Of a DNA stretch of 64,000 bases, positions 45,927 to 57,071 are shown one piece after another (the first letter of the stretch is position 1; the number at the start of each line of letters is the position of its first letter). A program made the translations under genes and the position numbers. The notes under the pieces are model-generated. The model was not told the DNA's origin. It made no database searches and saw only the letters and a list, made by a program, of their open reading frames with translations. Source of the stretch: Paraburkholderia sabiae (GTDB lineage: Bacteria; Pseudomonadota; Gammaproteobacteria; Burkholderiales; Burkholderiaceae); NCBI RefSeq assembly GCF_030412785.1, contig NZ_CP125295.1, forward strand, positions 2,294,001 through 2,358,000. The letters run 5' to 3'.

Positions 45927-46517
45927 ATGATGCATAGAAGAAAATTCATACTCAGCACCAGTGCCGCGCTCGCCGCGGGCGGCCTTGCCCTTTCGGGTTG
46001 CACGATGACGGGTTCGCACTCGACGAACAGCGCCAGCAACGCGGACAAGCGCCGCGCCATCGATTCGAGTGTCGACGAAACGCTCTCGCGGCTCTATACG
46101 ACCGCTCACGGTTCGCGCGAACTGGTCTCGAAAGCGCGTGGCGTGCTGGTGTTCCCGTCGGTCGTGCAGGCGGGTTTCTGGATCGGCGGGCAATATGGCC
46201 AGGGGTCGCTGCGCGTCGGCGGGCAAACGGTGGGTTACTACAGCACGGCAGCGGGCTCGTTCGGCCTGCAGATCGGTGCACAGTCGAAGGGTGTGGTCTT
46301 CCTGTTCATGACGCAGGACGCACTCGACCAGTTCCGCAACAGCAAGGGCTGGTCGGTGGGCGGCGATGCGACCGTTGCGCTCGTGAAGGTTGGCGCGAAC
46401 GGCAACATCGATACGACGACGGCCACGAAGCCGGTTCAGGCATTCGTGCTGACCAACGCAGGGCTGATGGCGGGCGTGTCGCTGGAAGGCGCGAAGATTT
46501 CGCGGCTCGATATCTAA
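45927..46517 (+). CDS. SYLF (YSC84-like) domain lipoprotein
   Basis: 196 residues from the ATG at 45927 (MMHRRKFILSTSAALAAGGL), AGGAGA upstream. The leader has paired Arg residues and ends with lipobox LSGC, so Tat or Sec export and lipidation are both possible. The rest is a SYLF domain: SKARGVLVFPSVVQAGFWIG, GGQYGQGSLRVGG, then SVGGDATVALVKVG. SYLF domains bind lipids such as phosphoinositides in eukaryotes; the bacterial role is unknown. Confidence 0.85.
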   Translation: MMHRRKFILSTSAALAAGGLALSGCTMTGSHSTNSASNADKRRAIDSSVDETLSRLYTTAHGSRELVSKARGVLVFPSVVQAGFWIGGQYGQGSLRVGGQTVGYYSTAAGSFGLQIGAQSKGVVFLFMTQDALDQFRNSKGWSVGGDATVALVKVGANGNIDTTTATKPVQAFVLTNAGLMAGVSLEGAKISRLDI

Positions 46518-46953
46518 GCTTTAATGAAGTCGAACGTGAGGCGCGCATGCCGCGCCTCACAGCTTGAACGCGCAACGACATCGCGAACGTATGTTCGGAA
46601 TTAAAGTGCGAATGAAAGCGCCCATGTAAAACACGCTGTTTTTCCCGCCGCGTTTTACATTTGCGTGCGAGACCTCATTCGGCGTGCAAGCATTCACCAA
46701 GTTGACGCATTTCATCCTCTACAGTGCTTCATGCACAGCAGCAAAGCCACAGCGTAAAGATCTGAAGAAAACCGCATGCCGCATCACAGCGGCCTGGCGG
46801 TAACGCGTGCATTTGGCACACCGCTTGCTGTTCATCGAAGCCGTCCGTCCCTCGCCTCTCGCCGACACGATCCACTTCACGGATCGCGCCAGCCATTTGC
46901 GGCGGCTTTTCAAGCGTCTTTCTCGATCTACTCTTTCACCGGGAGTCATAACC
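46518..46953 (+). promoter_or_regulatory. Control region upstream of glgA
   Basis: This 436-base spacer has no gene. GTGAGGCGC (46536-46544) pairs with GCGCCTCAC (46552-46560) as a possible weak terminator of the SYLF gene. ATGTAAAAC (46624-46632) is the exact complement of GTTTTACAT (46652-46660). A sigma-54-like promoter lies at 46813-46829. Confidence 0.5.
46813..46829 (+). promoter_or_regulatory. Sigma-54-type (RpoN) promoter candidate for glgA
   Basis: TTGGCACACCGCTTGCT matches the -24/-12 consensus TGGCAC-N5-TTGCT, with exactly 10 bases between the GG and GC dinucleotides. It lies about 125 bases before the glgA start. Confidence 0.5.
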
Positions 46954-48576
46954 TTGACGCTGAACGTCCTTCTCGTCGCCTCCGAGGCGATGCCGCTGGC
47001 GAAGTCCGGCGGTTTGGGCGATATGGTGAGTGCGTACGCCGCCGCGTTGCGCGATGCTGGCGTCGATTCGACCATTCTGTTGCCTGCGTACCCTTCGGCG
47101 CTGGAGCGCGCTGTCGGCGTGACGCCCATTTGCCGTATCAGCGGATTGCCGGGCGGCGACGCGCGCCTGTTGCGCGCGCACATGCCCGACACGGGCGTGC
47201 CCGTTCTGCTGCTGCAAATGGATCATCTGTTCAAGCGGGACAATCTCTATCAGGACGAACAGGGCCGCGACTATCTCGACAACGCGATCCGCTTCGCGTC
47301 GCTGTCGGCCGCGGCCACGCGCATCGCACGCGGCGTGCGCGGCGTGCAGAAGCCCGACATCGTCCATGCGCACGACTGGCACACGGGCCTCACGCCGCTG
47401 TTGATGAAGGTCGCGGGCGTCGCGGCGAAGAGCGTGTTCACCGTCCACAACCTCGCGTTCCAGGGCAACTATCCGCTCGCGCTCGGCAGCTGGATGGGCG
47501 TGCCGCCTGAACTGCTCGCGCCCGCGCTGACGGACGCGCGCAGCATCGAGTTCTACGGTGCGCTGAGCATGATGAAGGCGGGCATCGTCCACGCGCATCA
47601 GGTCGTGACGGTCAGCGAAAACTACGCGCGCGAAATCCTCACGCCGCATTTCGGGCATCTGATGGAAGGTGTGCTGCAGGCATCCGCGAACAAGCTGTCG
47701 GGCATCACCAACGGCATCGACATCGACACGTGGAATCCCGCTACCGATCCGCTGATCGCGCGCGCCTATTCCGCCGACGACGTGCGCGGCAAGCAGACCT
47801 GCAAGCGCGAACTGCAGCAGACCTTCGGCCTGACCGTCGATCCGTTCGCGCCAGTCATTGCGATCGGCAGCCGCCTGACGTCGCAGAAACTCGCCGACGT
47901 CGTCGCCGAAGCGCTGCCCGTGATGCTCGCGCGTCATCCGCGGCTTCAGGTGGCGATTCTCGGCAAGGGCGACGCGTATCTGGAAACCGCAATGCGCGAT
48001 CTCGCGGCTTCCTGGCCGCAGCGTGTCGGCGTGCATATCGGTTATGACGAGCAGCGCGCACACATGCTGCATGCCGGCGCCGATCTGCTGCTGCATGCTA
48101 GCCGCTTCGAGCCGTGCGGTCTCACGCAGTTGTATGCGCTGCGTTACGGCACGATTCCCGTCGCGTCGCGGGTCGGCGGACTGCGCGATACGATCGTCGA
48201 CTACACGCCGGAGCGTTCGCCCGAACTCGGCCGGCCCGAAGACGGTGCAACGGGTTTTCTGTTCGACGGCGAAACGGCCGAAGACATCGCGTCCGCCGTG
48301 CAACGCGCACTCGATGCCTTCATGCGGCCTTCGTCGTGGCACTCGTTGCAGCGCAACGCGATGCAGTGCGACTTCAGCTGGCGCAAGCCGGTGCAGGCGT
48401 ACCTCAAGTTGTATAGCGCATTGACGGATGCACGTCCGACGCAACCGCGCGTCGATGTCGAACGCGTCGCGGCCAATTCGGCGCAGCGCCGCGCGAATGC
48501 GACGGGCACAGCGAGCGCGCACGTCGCCTGGGACAGCGCTGCGGCATCGCAGGAGACCGTGGCGCGTAGCGCATAG
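46954..48576 (+). CDS. glgA: Glycogen (starch) synthase, ADP-glucose type
   Basis: 540 residues from a TTG start at 46954, which has GGGAG eight bases upstream and opens with (M)TLNVLLVASEAMPLAKSGGL, the normal GlgA beginning. The ATG at 46807 would add 49 residues unlike the family. The ADP-glucose binding motif is KSGGLGDM (KTGGLGDV in most members), with HDWHTGL, and SRFEPCGLTQLYALRYG in the C-terminal GT5/GT-B lobe. It extends alpha-1,4-glucan chains. The C-terminal 40 residues are low complexity. It converges on glgX. Confidence 0.93.
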   Translation: MTLNVLLVASEAMPLAKSGGLGDMVSAYAAALRDAGVDSTILLPAYPSALERAVGVTPICRISGLPGGDARLLRAHMPDTGVPVLLLQMDHLFKRDNLYQDEQGRDYLDNAIRFASLSAAATRIARGVRGVQKPDIVHAHDWHTGLTPLLMKVAGVAAKSVFTVHNLAFQGNYPLALGSWMGVPPELLAPALTDARSIEFYGALSMMKAGIVHAHQVVTVSENYAREILTPHFGHLMEGVLQASANKLSGITNGIDIDTWNPATDPLIARAYSADDVRGKQTCKRELQQTFGLTVDPFAPVIAIGSRLTSQKLADVVAEALPVMLARHPRLQVAILGKGDAYLETAMRDLAASWPQRVGVHIGYDEQRAHMLHAGADLLLHASRFEPCGLTQLYALRYGTIPVASRVGGLRDTIVDYTPERSPELGRPEDGATGFLFDGETAEDIASAVQRALDAFMRPSSWHSLQRNAMQCDFSWRKPVQAYLKLYSALTDARPTQPRVDVERVAANSAQRRANATGTASAHVAWDSAAASQETVARSA

Positions 48577-48606
48577 CGAACAGGCACGCACTGCGACCCA
48601 AATGGA

Positions 48607-48645
48607 AACGGGCCTCTTCATCAGAAGAGGCCCGTTGTTCTTTTT
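48607..48645. terminator. Intrinsic terminator between glgA and glgX
   Basis: AACGGGCCTCTT (48607-48618) pairs with AAGAGGCCCGTT (48625-48636), and T-rich sequence follows on the right. It mainly serves glgA, while the leftward glgX stops about 50 bases to its right. Confidence 0.85.
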
Positions 48646-48697
48646 ACTGCTGCTACTTCCTCTCAGGTCCGCCACTACGCCTTCAACATCATCCAGC

Positions 48698-50869
<2,172 letters not shown>

Positions 50870-50902
50870 GTTTGAAGTTCCTCAGCGAATAGACAGGGCT
50901 CG

Positions 50903-50921
50903 CAGCAGCGCAGCGCTGCTG
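50903..50921. repeat. Perfect palindrome in the glgX-bphP spacer
   Basis: CAGCAGCGC, A, GCGCTGCTG: a 9-base inverted repeat with a single central base, lying between the two divergent starts. It could be an operator; role unknown. Confidence 0.35.
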
Positions 50922-51074
50922 GATGTGCGATGCATCGGCGTGTTGAAGTAGCAATCCATGTGCCTGAGAGGCGCATACCATGCGCACGCCATCGTCATGA
51001 AGCACATTTGAACCCCGCTGCGCAGAACCCGCAATGCGTATGCGAGAATGGCGTGACCGCCCTATGGAGAAAGC

Positions 51075-53522
51075 ATGTCGAACGTTTCGAGCGTTAGCGA
51101 ACAGCACTCAGAAGACATGGCGCGTGCGATGGTCGATTGCGCGCGTGAACCGATCCATATTCCCGGCGGCATCCAGCCACATGGCTTTCTCTTCTGCGTG
51201 ACGGACGACGGCATCGTCATGCAGGCTAGCGAAAACGTCGCATTGCTCGCACAAAAGCCGCTCGATGAAGTACTCGGCAAACCGTTGTCGAGTGTTCTCG
51301 GCGACGCGGCTGCACCCGCCATTTCGGCGCTTGCTTCGCTCGATACGGAAGGCGTGCCGCTCTATGTCGGTTCGATCGACGACCCGCGCGGCGCCGTGCA
51401 ACGCGAAACGCGCCTTTCTCCGCTCGCGATCGTCGTGCACCGTTATCAGCGCATCGCTTTCGTCGAACTCGAACCGGCGCGTGGTACGGCCGATGTGTTC
51501 TCGTCGATGTATCCGCTCGTGCGCACCTTCATCAACCGCTTGCAGGAAGTGCAGAGCGTCGCCGATCTCGCGGCGCTCGCCGCGCAGGAAGTGCAGCGCA
51601 TTACCGGCTATGGACGCACGCTGGTCTACGACTTCGACGACGAAGGCAATGGCCATGTGATCGCGGAAGCACTCGATGAAGGTTATCAGTCGTACATGGA
51701 CCAGCGCTTCCCTGGTTCCGACATTCCGCCTCAGGCACGCGCGCTGTATGTGCGCAACCGCATCCGCCTGATCGCCGACGCGGACTACGCGCCCGCGCCG
51801 CTCGTGCCCGCACTGAATCCCGTCACGCACGCGCCAACCGATCTGACGTATGCGTCGTTGCGCAGCGTGTCGCCCGTGCACGTGCAGTACATGAAGAACA
51901 TGGGAACGTGGTCGTCGATGTCGATGTCGATCGTCGTGCGCGGCAAGCTGTGGGGGCTGATTTCGTGTCATCACGCGAGCGCGCGCGTGCCGCCTTTCGA
52001 AGTGCGCACCGCATGCGAGCACATTGCGCAGGTGCTGTCGCTACAGGTCGAAGCAAAAGAAGATCACGCGGAAGCCGAACACCGGCTCGAATTGCGCCGC
52101 CGACAGTCGCATCTGCTCGCGACGATGGCGAACACCGATCACTTCATCGACGCACTCGCGAACGATCCGCGCGAACTGCTCGCGCTGACCAATTCGACTG
52201 GCGCGGCGATCGTGTTCGACGGACGCATCGTGCCGATCGGCAACGCGCCCGATCGCGACACGATCGAGGAGCTTGTCGCGTGGCTCGACACGCAGAGCGA
52301 CGACATCTATTCGACCGACGATCTCGCGCAAGCATGGGGACGCGCGGCGAATCCCGAGCATGCCGGCATGCTCGCACTTTCCATTTCGAAGCTGTTCCGC
52401 AACTACGTGATCTGGTTTCGCGCGGAAGTCGTGCGCACGTTGAAATGGGCGGGCGATCCGCGCGCGAAGCTGTCGTCGCTATCGGCGTCGCTGTCGCCGC
52501 GCGAGAGCTTCGACACGTGGACGGAAACCGTGCGCGGACGTTCGTCGCCGTGGCGGCAGGCCGAACTCGAAATCGCCGTCGAGTTTCGCACCGCGTTGCT
52601 CGGCATCGTGCTGCGGCGCGCGGAAGAACTCGCGCAACTCGCGCTCGAACTGGGGCGCGCGAACGAAGAACTCGAAGGCTTCTCGTACACGGTATCGCAC
52701 GATCTGCGCGCGCCGTTGCGGCATATCGTTGGCTTCGCGGATCTGCTTCGCGAAATGGAAAGCGCGAAGCTTTCCGAGCGCGGCCAGCACTTCGTCGAAC
52801 GGATCATGGGCGCGGCGCGTTTCGGCGGCAAGCTCGTCGACGATCTGCTTGCGTTCTCGCAGATGGGCCGCGCCGCATTGCGTCCGCAGGGCGTGGACTT
52901 GCGCGCGCTCACGCAGACGCTGATCGCGGACGAGCAACGCAACGCGGGCGAGCGGCCAATCGACTGGCGCATCGGCGATCTGCCGCAGGTCACGGCCGAC
53001 CCTGTGCTTCTCCATGTCGTGCTGCGGAACCTGATTGAGAATGCAGTAAAATTTAGCCGCCTTCATGACGATCCGAATGCACCTGCCGTGATCGAGATTT
53101 CGAGCCGGCCCGGCGAAGACGATCTTGCGGGACAGCGCGTGGTGTTCGTGCGCGACAACGGCGTCGGTTTCGACATGCGCTATGTCGACAAGCTGTTCGG
53201 CGTGTTTCAGCGGCTGCATCGTGCGGAAGAATTCGAGGGGACGGGTATCGGACTTGCGAGCGTGCGACGTATCGTCGAACGACATGGCGGCAGGACGTGG
53301 GCCGAAGGCGAACTGGGCAAAGGCGCGACGATTTTCTTCTCGCTGCCGCTCACTTTCACGCCCGACGCGAACGCCCGTGACGAAAGCCCGACGGCCGCTG
53401 TGGCGCGGCTTGCCGCGTTATCGCCGGGACAGCCGTTCAGGCCTGTGCCGAAGGAATCCAGTGCGGATTCGGGCGCGGAGACCCGAACATCAGATGGCGC
53501 GAACGACGCCAGGCGCGAATGA
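51075..53522 (+). CDS. bphP: Bacteriophytochrome histidine kinase
   Basis: 815 residues. Biliverdin-binding C22 is in DCAREPIHIPGGIQPHG, the usual N-terminal site. PAS-GAF-PHY order follows, with PGSDIP at 213-218 (D216), H269 in SPVHVQYMKNMG, and the PHY tongue PRESF at 475-479. The kinase has H542 in YTVSHDLRAPLRH and an ATP-binding domain with LIENAVKF, DNGVGFD and GTGIGLA. All key residues for a red/far-red photoreceptor are there. The last 50 residues are disordered. The receiver gene 27 bases downstream is its likely partner, and the heme oxygenase at 57072 its chromophore source. Confidence 0.95.
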   Translation: MSNVSSVSEQHSEDMARAMVDCAREPIHIPGGIQPHGFLFCVTDDGIVMQASENVALLAQKPLDEVLGKPLSSVLGDAAAPAISALASLDTEGVPLYVGSIDDPRGAVQRETRLSPLAIVVHRYQRIAFVELEPARGTADVFSSMYPLVRTFINRLQEVQSVADLAALAAQEVQRITGYGRTLVYDFDDEGNGHVIAEALDEGYQSYMDQRFPGSDIPPQARALYVRNRIRLIADADYAPAPLVPALNPVTHAPTDLTYASLRSVSPVHVQYMKNMGTWSSMSMSIVVRGKLWGLISCHHASARVPPFEVRTACEHIAQVLSLQVEAKEDHAEAEHRLELRRRQSHLLATMANTDHFIDALANDPRELLALTNSTGAAIVFDGRIVPIGNAPDRDTIEELVAWLDTQSDDIYSTDDLAQAWGRAANPEHAGMLALSISKLFRNYVIWFRAEVVRTLKWAGDPRAKLSSLSASLSPRESFDTWTETVRGRSSPWRQAELEIAVEFRTALLGIVLRRAEELAQLALELGRANEELEGFSYTVSHDLRAPLRHIVGFADLLREMESAKLSERGQHFVERIMGAARFGGKLVDDLLAFSQMGRAALRPQGVDLRALTQTLIADEQRNAGERPIDWRIGDLPQVTADPVLLHVVLRNLIENAVKFSRLHDDPNAPAVIEISSRPGEDDLAGQRVVFVRDNGVGFDMRYVDKLFGVFQRLHRAEEFEGTGIGLASVRRIVERHGGRTWAEGELGKGATIFFSLPLTFTPDANARDESPTAAVARLAALSPGQPFRPVPKESSADSGAETRTSDGANDARRE

Positions 53523-53549
53523 CGCGCTTATGCCAACGAGGAACTACGC

Positions 53550-53984
53550 GTGCTTAGACCAATCTTGCTGGTGGAAGACAATGTCAACGATATCGAGTTG
53601 ACGCTTATCGCGCTGGAGAAGACACGGCTTGCGAACCCTGTCGTGTCGATACGCGACGGCGCGGAGGCGCTCGATTATCTGCGGCGCGAAGGTCAGTATG
53701 CGGAGCGCAAGGATGAGAATCCTGCGGTGATTCTGCTCGACAAGAAGTTGCCGAAGATCGATGGGCATGAGGTACTCAAGGCCGTACGGGCCGACGATAA
53801 GCTCAAGCGCATTCCTGTTGTTATGCTCACTTCTTCTCGTGAGGAGAAGGATTTGTTGCGGAGTTATGATCTTGGGGTTAATGCTTATGTCGTAAAGCCC
53901 GTTGAGTTTGATGATTTTATGGGGGCTATTAATGATCTCGGGATGTTCTGGGCGGTTTTGAATGAACCGCCGCCTTATAGGTGA
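53550..53984 (+). CDS. Response regulator (Rcp1-like) partner of the bacteriophytochrome
   Basis: 144 residues, single receiver domain with GTG start and GAGG upstream. Acidic pocket LLVEDNVNDIE, D64 in VILLDKKLPKIDG, and K in VVKPVEF. The sequence LVEDNVNDIELTLIALEK is typical of phytochrome-linked receivers. The first 87 codons look like host codons (17 T-ending by my count), but the last 57 have 30 T-ending codons. The change occurs at the end facing the large palindrome. A weak terminator follows. Confidence 0.9.
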   Translation: MLRPILLVEDNVNDIELTLIALEKTRLANPVVSIRDGAEALDYLRREGQYAERKDENPAVILLDKKLPKIDGHEVLKAVRADDKLKRIPVVMLTSSREEKDLLRSYDLGVNAYVVKPVEFDDFMGAINDLGMFWAVLNEPPPYR

Positions 53985-53996
53985 GTTTTTTTGTCT

Positions 53997-54018
53997 GCGA
54001 CGCTAGTCGCCATTTTTT
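53997..54018 (+). terminator. Short intrinsic terminator after the receiver gene
   Basis: GCGAC (53997-54001) pairs with GTCGC (54006-54010) around a 4-base loop, followed by CA and six T residues. Confidence 0.55.
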
Positions 54019-54582
54019 GTTTTTTTTGCTGCGCTGGCATCCGCGGTTTCGTATCGGTACTTCATGCGTTGCCCCTGTGCGGGGCGGCACCTACTTTTCT
54101 TTGCAGCGGCAAAGAAAAGTAGGCAAAAGAAAGCCGCTTTTGTACCTCCGGTGCCTGCCCGGATACCGCTTCGGCATGCCGCAGTTGAGCCATTGCGCAG
54201 CAACGTCCACACTCTGTAGAAAGCCCGCAGTCAACCGCGCACGGCGCGAAACCCGCACACAGTCTGGAGCACATACCGCCGCAATCAGACCGACGGCAAA
54301 CACACAAAAACAGCCGACCGAATGTGTCCCAGGGGGATGTCATCTTTCGCGCTGCGCGCGCCTGACTGCGGGCTTTCTACGGAGTGTTTGCGTCGCTGCG
54401 CGACAGCTCAAAGACCGTGTGCCGTGGCGGTATCCTGGCGGGCACTGGAGGTTTGAAGCGGCTTTCTTTTGCCTACTTTTCTTTGCCGCTGCAAAGAAAA
54501 GTAGGTGCCGCCCCGCACAGGGGCAACGCATGAAGTACCGATACGAAATCGCGGATGCCAGCGCAACAAAAACCAAAAAAAT
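54011..54582. repeat. Large palindromic repeat element between convergent genes
   Basis: The two halves are inverted copies. 54047-54139 and 54456-54548 are identical over 93 bases in opposite orientation, and similarity, with mismatches, continues to the centre near 54313. Each arm contains its own perfect hairpin, CCTACTTTTCTTTGC (54090-54104) with GCAAAGAAAAGTAGG (54109-54123), plus a small GCCCC/GGGGC hairpin. No transposase is present, and frames inside are mirror artefacts of the repeat. It fits a MITE-like or REP-type element and could work as a two-way terminator. I recall similar AAAGAAAAGTAGG repeats in Burkholderia-type genomes, but cannot confirm this here. Confidence 0.85.
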
Positions 54583-56216
54583 CACCGATAAACCGGCAAG
54601 GTGACAACAAACCGAGAACCGCACCCACGCCCAGGGCTTTCAGCCCGCACACTCCCTTGATGCAAATCAACAAGATGCTTAACAAGCCAAAGCCCGAGCC
54701 CAAGCCCGGCAACACGCCCGCCACTCTCAGGATTAATCTGCCGAAACCGCTCGAAGATACGAGCCAAAGCATCCGGCTCAATCCCACAACCGGTATCCCG
54801 CACCATCAACTCAACCTGCTGACCTTTAACGGTCACACTAACCTCGACTTCGCCCTGCGCGCAGAACTTCACAGCATTCGATAAAAGATTCCACGCAACC
54901 TGTTTCATCCGGCTCTGATCGGCCATCACCACGCAAGGCGCCAGTTCACCGACCACCAGCCGTAATCCCTTGGTCTCGGCCGTCATGCGAATGTCCTCGG
55001 CCACATTGCCGGCCAGCGCACCGAGATCGACAGGTGCCAGATTCACCGACAGCTTCCCCGTCGCAATAGCACCGCTATCGAGCAGATCATCGACCATATG
55101 CGACAACTGATGCGCATTGCGTTCGATCACCCCCGCCGCGCGCGCGACATGCGATGGGTCTGCGGCACGCTGCAACAGCGTCGTCCACGACAGGATCGCG
55201 CCGAGCGGCGAACGCAACTCGTGACTCACAGCCGTGACGAAATGATCCATCGCGCGCGCCACTTCGTCGCTATGCTCGCGCGCGCGTTTCTCGGATTCGG
55301 CGATCGCGCGCTGCTCGAGTTCGGCCTCCTTGCGCGACGTGATATCGAGCGTAAAGCCGATGATCGCCTTCAGCGTATCGCCCGGTTGATAACGTCCAAG
55401 GCCACGCAGCAGAATCCAGTGCACCGATCGGTCGGGCCAGGTGACGCGAAACTCGACTTCGAAATGATCGCGCTCGGCGAGCGCGCGATTCATCGCCTCG
55501 TTCACACGCACGCGATCGGCTTCATCGACGAGTTCGTCGAATAGCAGCGTCTGCGTCAAAACATCAGTCGGCGCGAGACCGAGGTTCACCTTGCACTGCT
55601 CGGTGCCTTCGATCGCACCCGTCGCGGGATCCAGTTCCCATGCGCCGATATGCGCGAACTCGAGCGCCTGGCGCAACTGCTCGCGATGCACGCGCAGTTC
55701 CGCATTCGCCTCATCGACCAGCACCTGACGCAAACGCGCCTGCGAACGCAGCTTCGCGCGTTCGCGCTGATCGCGCTCGGTCACGGCAATCGAATCGCTC
55801 ACGTCCATCACGCACATGCCGATCATCGGCGCACGCTCTGCGCCGCCGTCGATCATCGACGTGCGTACCTGCCAGAATCGCGGCGTCAGCGCACCGTCGC
55901 TCGCGTTGGGCGTAGGTGTGTCATAACGGATCAGCGGAGACAGACGGTTTTCTCCGGGCACGAGTCCCGGCAGCATCGAGTCGAGCCAGCTGCGCCGCAA
56001 TTCACGTTGCGATTGCGAGCCGAACTGGTTGATGTCGTAGATGGAACGGCCCTGAATGTCGGCCAGTATGACGCCCGTCATCTCACGATAACGCGCGTTG
56101 GCGAGCACGACTTCGAATCGCTCGTCGAGGATCAGCCAGGCGTCCGGCAGCAGTTCGAACACTTGCGTGGTGTCGACCGGCAACGCGGCGCGCGGTTGGC
56201 TGGTTAGTCTGTCCAT
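54582..56216 (-). CDS. PAS-domain sensor histidine kinase
   Basis: 544 residues from the ATG at 56216 (MDRLTSQPRA); the frame is open to 56276 and neither start has a good ribosome binding site. Two PAS domains (about 18-145 and 185-300), then HisKA with H332 in TAVSHELRSPLGAIL and an ATPase domain (LLSNAVKF, DTGCGIE, GLGLGLW). There is no membrane segment, so it is cytoplasmic, perhaps sensing light, redox or a cofactor. The 3' end touches the large palindrome, and its last 57 codons include about 26 T-ending ones. The receiver at 56625 is divergent and is a likely partner. Confidence 0.88.
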   Translation of the reverse strand: MDRLTSQPRAALPVDTTQVFELLPDAWLILDERFEVVLANARYREMTGVILADIQGRSIYDINQFGSQSQRELRRSWLDSMLPGLVPGENRLSPLIRYDTPTPNASDGALTPRFWQVRTSMIDGGAERAPMIGMCVMDVSDSIAVTERDQRERAKLRSQARLRQVLVDEANAELRVHREQLRQALEFAHIGAWELDPATGAIEGTEQCKVNLGLAPTDVLTQTLLFDELVDEADRVRVNEAMNRALAERDHFEVEFRVTWPDRSVHWILLRGLGRYQPGDTLKAIIGFTLDITSRKEAELEQRAIAESEKRAREHSDEVARAMDHFVTAVSHELRSPLGAILSWTTLLQRAADPSHVARAAGVIERNAHQLSHMVDDLLDSGAIATGKLSVNLAPVDLGALAGNVAEDIRMTAETKGLRLVVGELAPCVVMADQSRMKQVAWNLLSNAVKFCAQGEVEVSVTVKGQQVELMVRDTGCGIEPDALARIFERFRQINPESGGRVAGLGLGLWLVKHLVDLHQGSVRAESPGRGCGSRFVVTLPVYR

Positions 56217-56624
56217 AGACTTGCAGTCTACCCGAAAGGAAGTCAAACCATCGGACAATCCGCCCCTCACGCTCATGCCACGCGACTGGAAAAATCGACA
56301 GCGCAGCGCGCCTAAACTTACAACGGCTCGCCAGTGCGCAGCGACGTTCGATCGATTCCACGCAGTCCGGCCATGAGCGTCAAACCCGAATGCACGACGC
56401 GCGCCATCTCGCGCGAAGCCCCGCCACGCACGGCGTCAACGCGTGCGCCCGAGCGTCGCGGCACGTCGGCAGGCTCGCACGAACGCATCATCTGCACATT
56501 TCCGATGCGATTGGCACGGGTCATGCGTGCGGGGACACTGTTTCATGATGACGATTCGTCAGTAACCCGCCTGCACACTCTGCACCGTTAGTCGGCTGCG
56601 CGAGCAGAAGTAACGCCTGTACAC
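56217..56624. other. Spacer between divergent kinase and receiver genes
   Basis: This 408-base stretch has no convincing gene. It should hold both promoters, but I see no clear -35/-10 pair. GC-rich throughout. Confidence 0.35.
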
Positions 56625-57056
56625 ATGGATTCGAACGCTCTATCGGACAGCCGCCTCCCCACCATCCTGCTCATCGACGACGAGCCGGATCTTCTGATTG
56701 CGTGGGCCCTCCTTCTCGAACTTGAGGGCTTCCACGTGCTCACTGCCTTCGAGCCCCGCAAGGGCGTCGAACTGGCGCATCGCGTGCATCCCGCGCTCGT
56801 CATCACGGACCTGATGATGCCCGGCATGGATGGCGCCGAAGTGTGCCGCAGACTCAAGAGCGATCCCGGCCTCGACGGCATGCCTGTGATCCTTTGGAGC
56901 GCCTCACCCGACATTCCGAGCGATCTCGATTGCGAATGCACGCTGCACAAGCCTGTTGCGCGTGAGACTCTGCTCGGTCAAGTCGATCTGCTGCTTCGCC
57001 GGCCGCATCCCGGCCCCAGCACGCTCAACGGTGCGGGTGACGCGCCATTGAACTGA
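56625..57056 (+). CDS. Single-domain response regulator
   Basis: 143 residues. Receiver with LLIDDEPDLL, D62 in VITDLMMPGMDG and K in LHKPVAR. No output domain, so it would act through protein contacts or a phosphorelay. It is divergent from the PAS kinase and convergent with the heme oxygenase gene, whose stop is 15 bases away. Confidence 0.88.
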   Translation: MDSNALSDSRLPTILLIDDEPDLLIAWALLLELEGFHVLTAFEPRKGVELAHRVHPALVITDLMMPGMDGAEVCRRLKSDPGLDGMPVILWSASPDIPSDLDCECTLHKPVARETLLGQVDLLLRRPHPGPSTLNGAGDAPLN

Positions 57057-57071
57057 GCCTGCAACCGCGCG

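Noticed and set aside
46807..46953. Upstream ATG start of glgA
   Set aside because: It would add 49 residues unlike GlgA and overlap the sigma-54-like promoter. The TTG at 46954 has GGGAG and yields the family-typical N-terminus.
53981..54604. A 207-codon rightward frame and matching leftward frames in the palindrome
   Set aside because: The translated segments repeat each other because of the inverted repeat (RPAQGQRMKYRY in both halves). There is no ribosome binding site or family.
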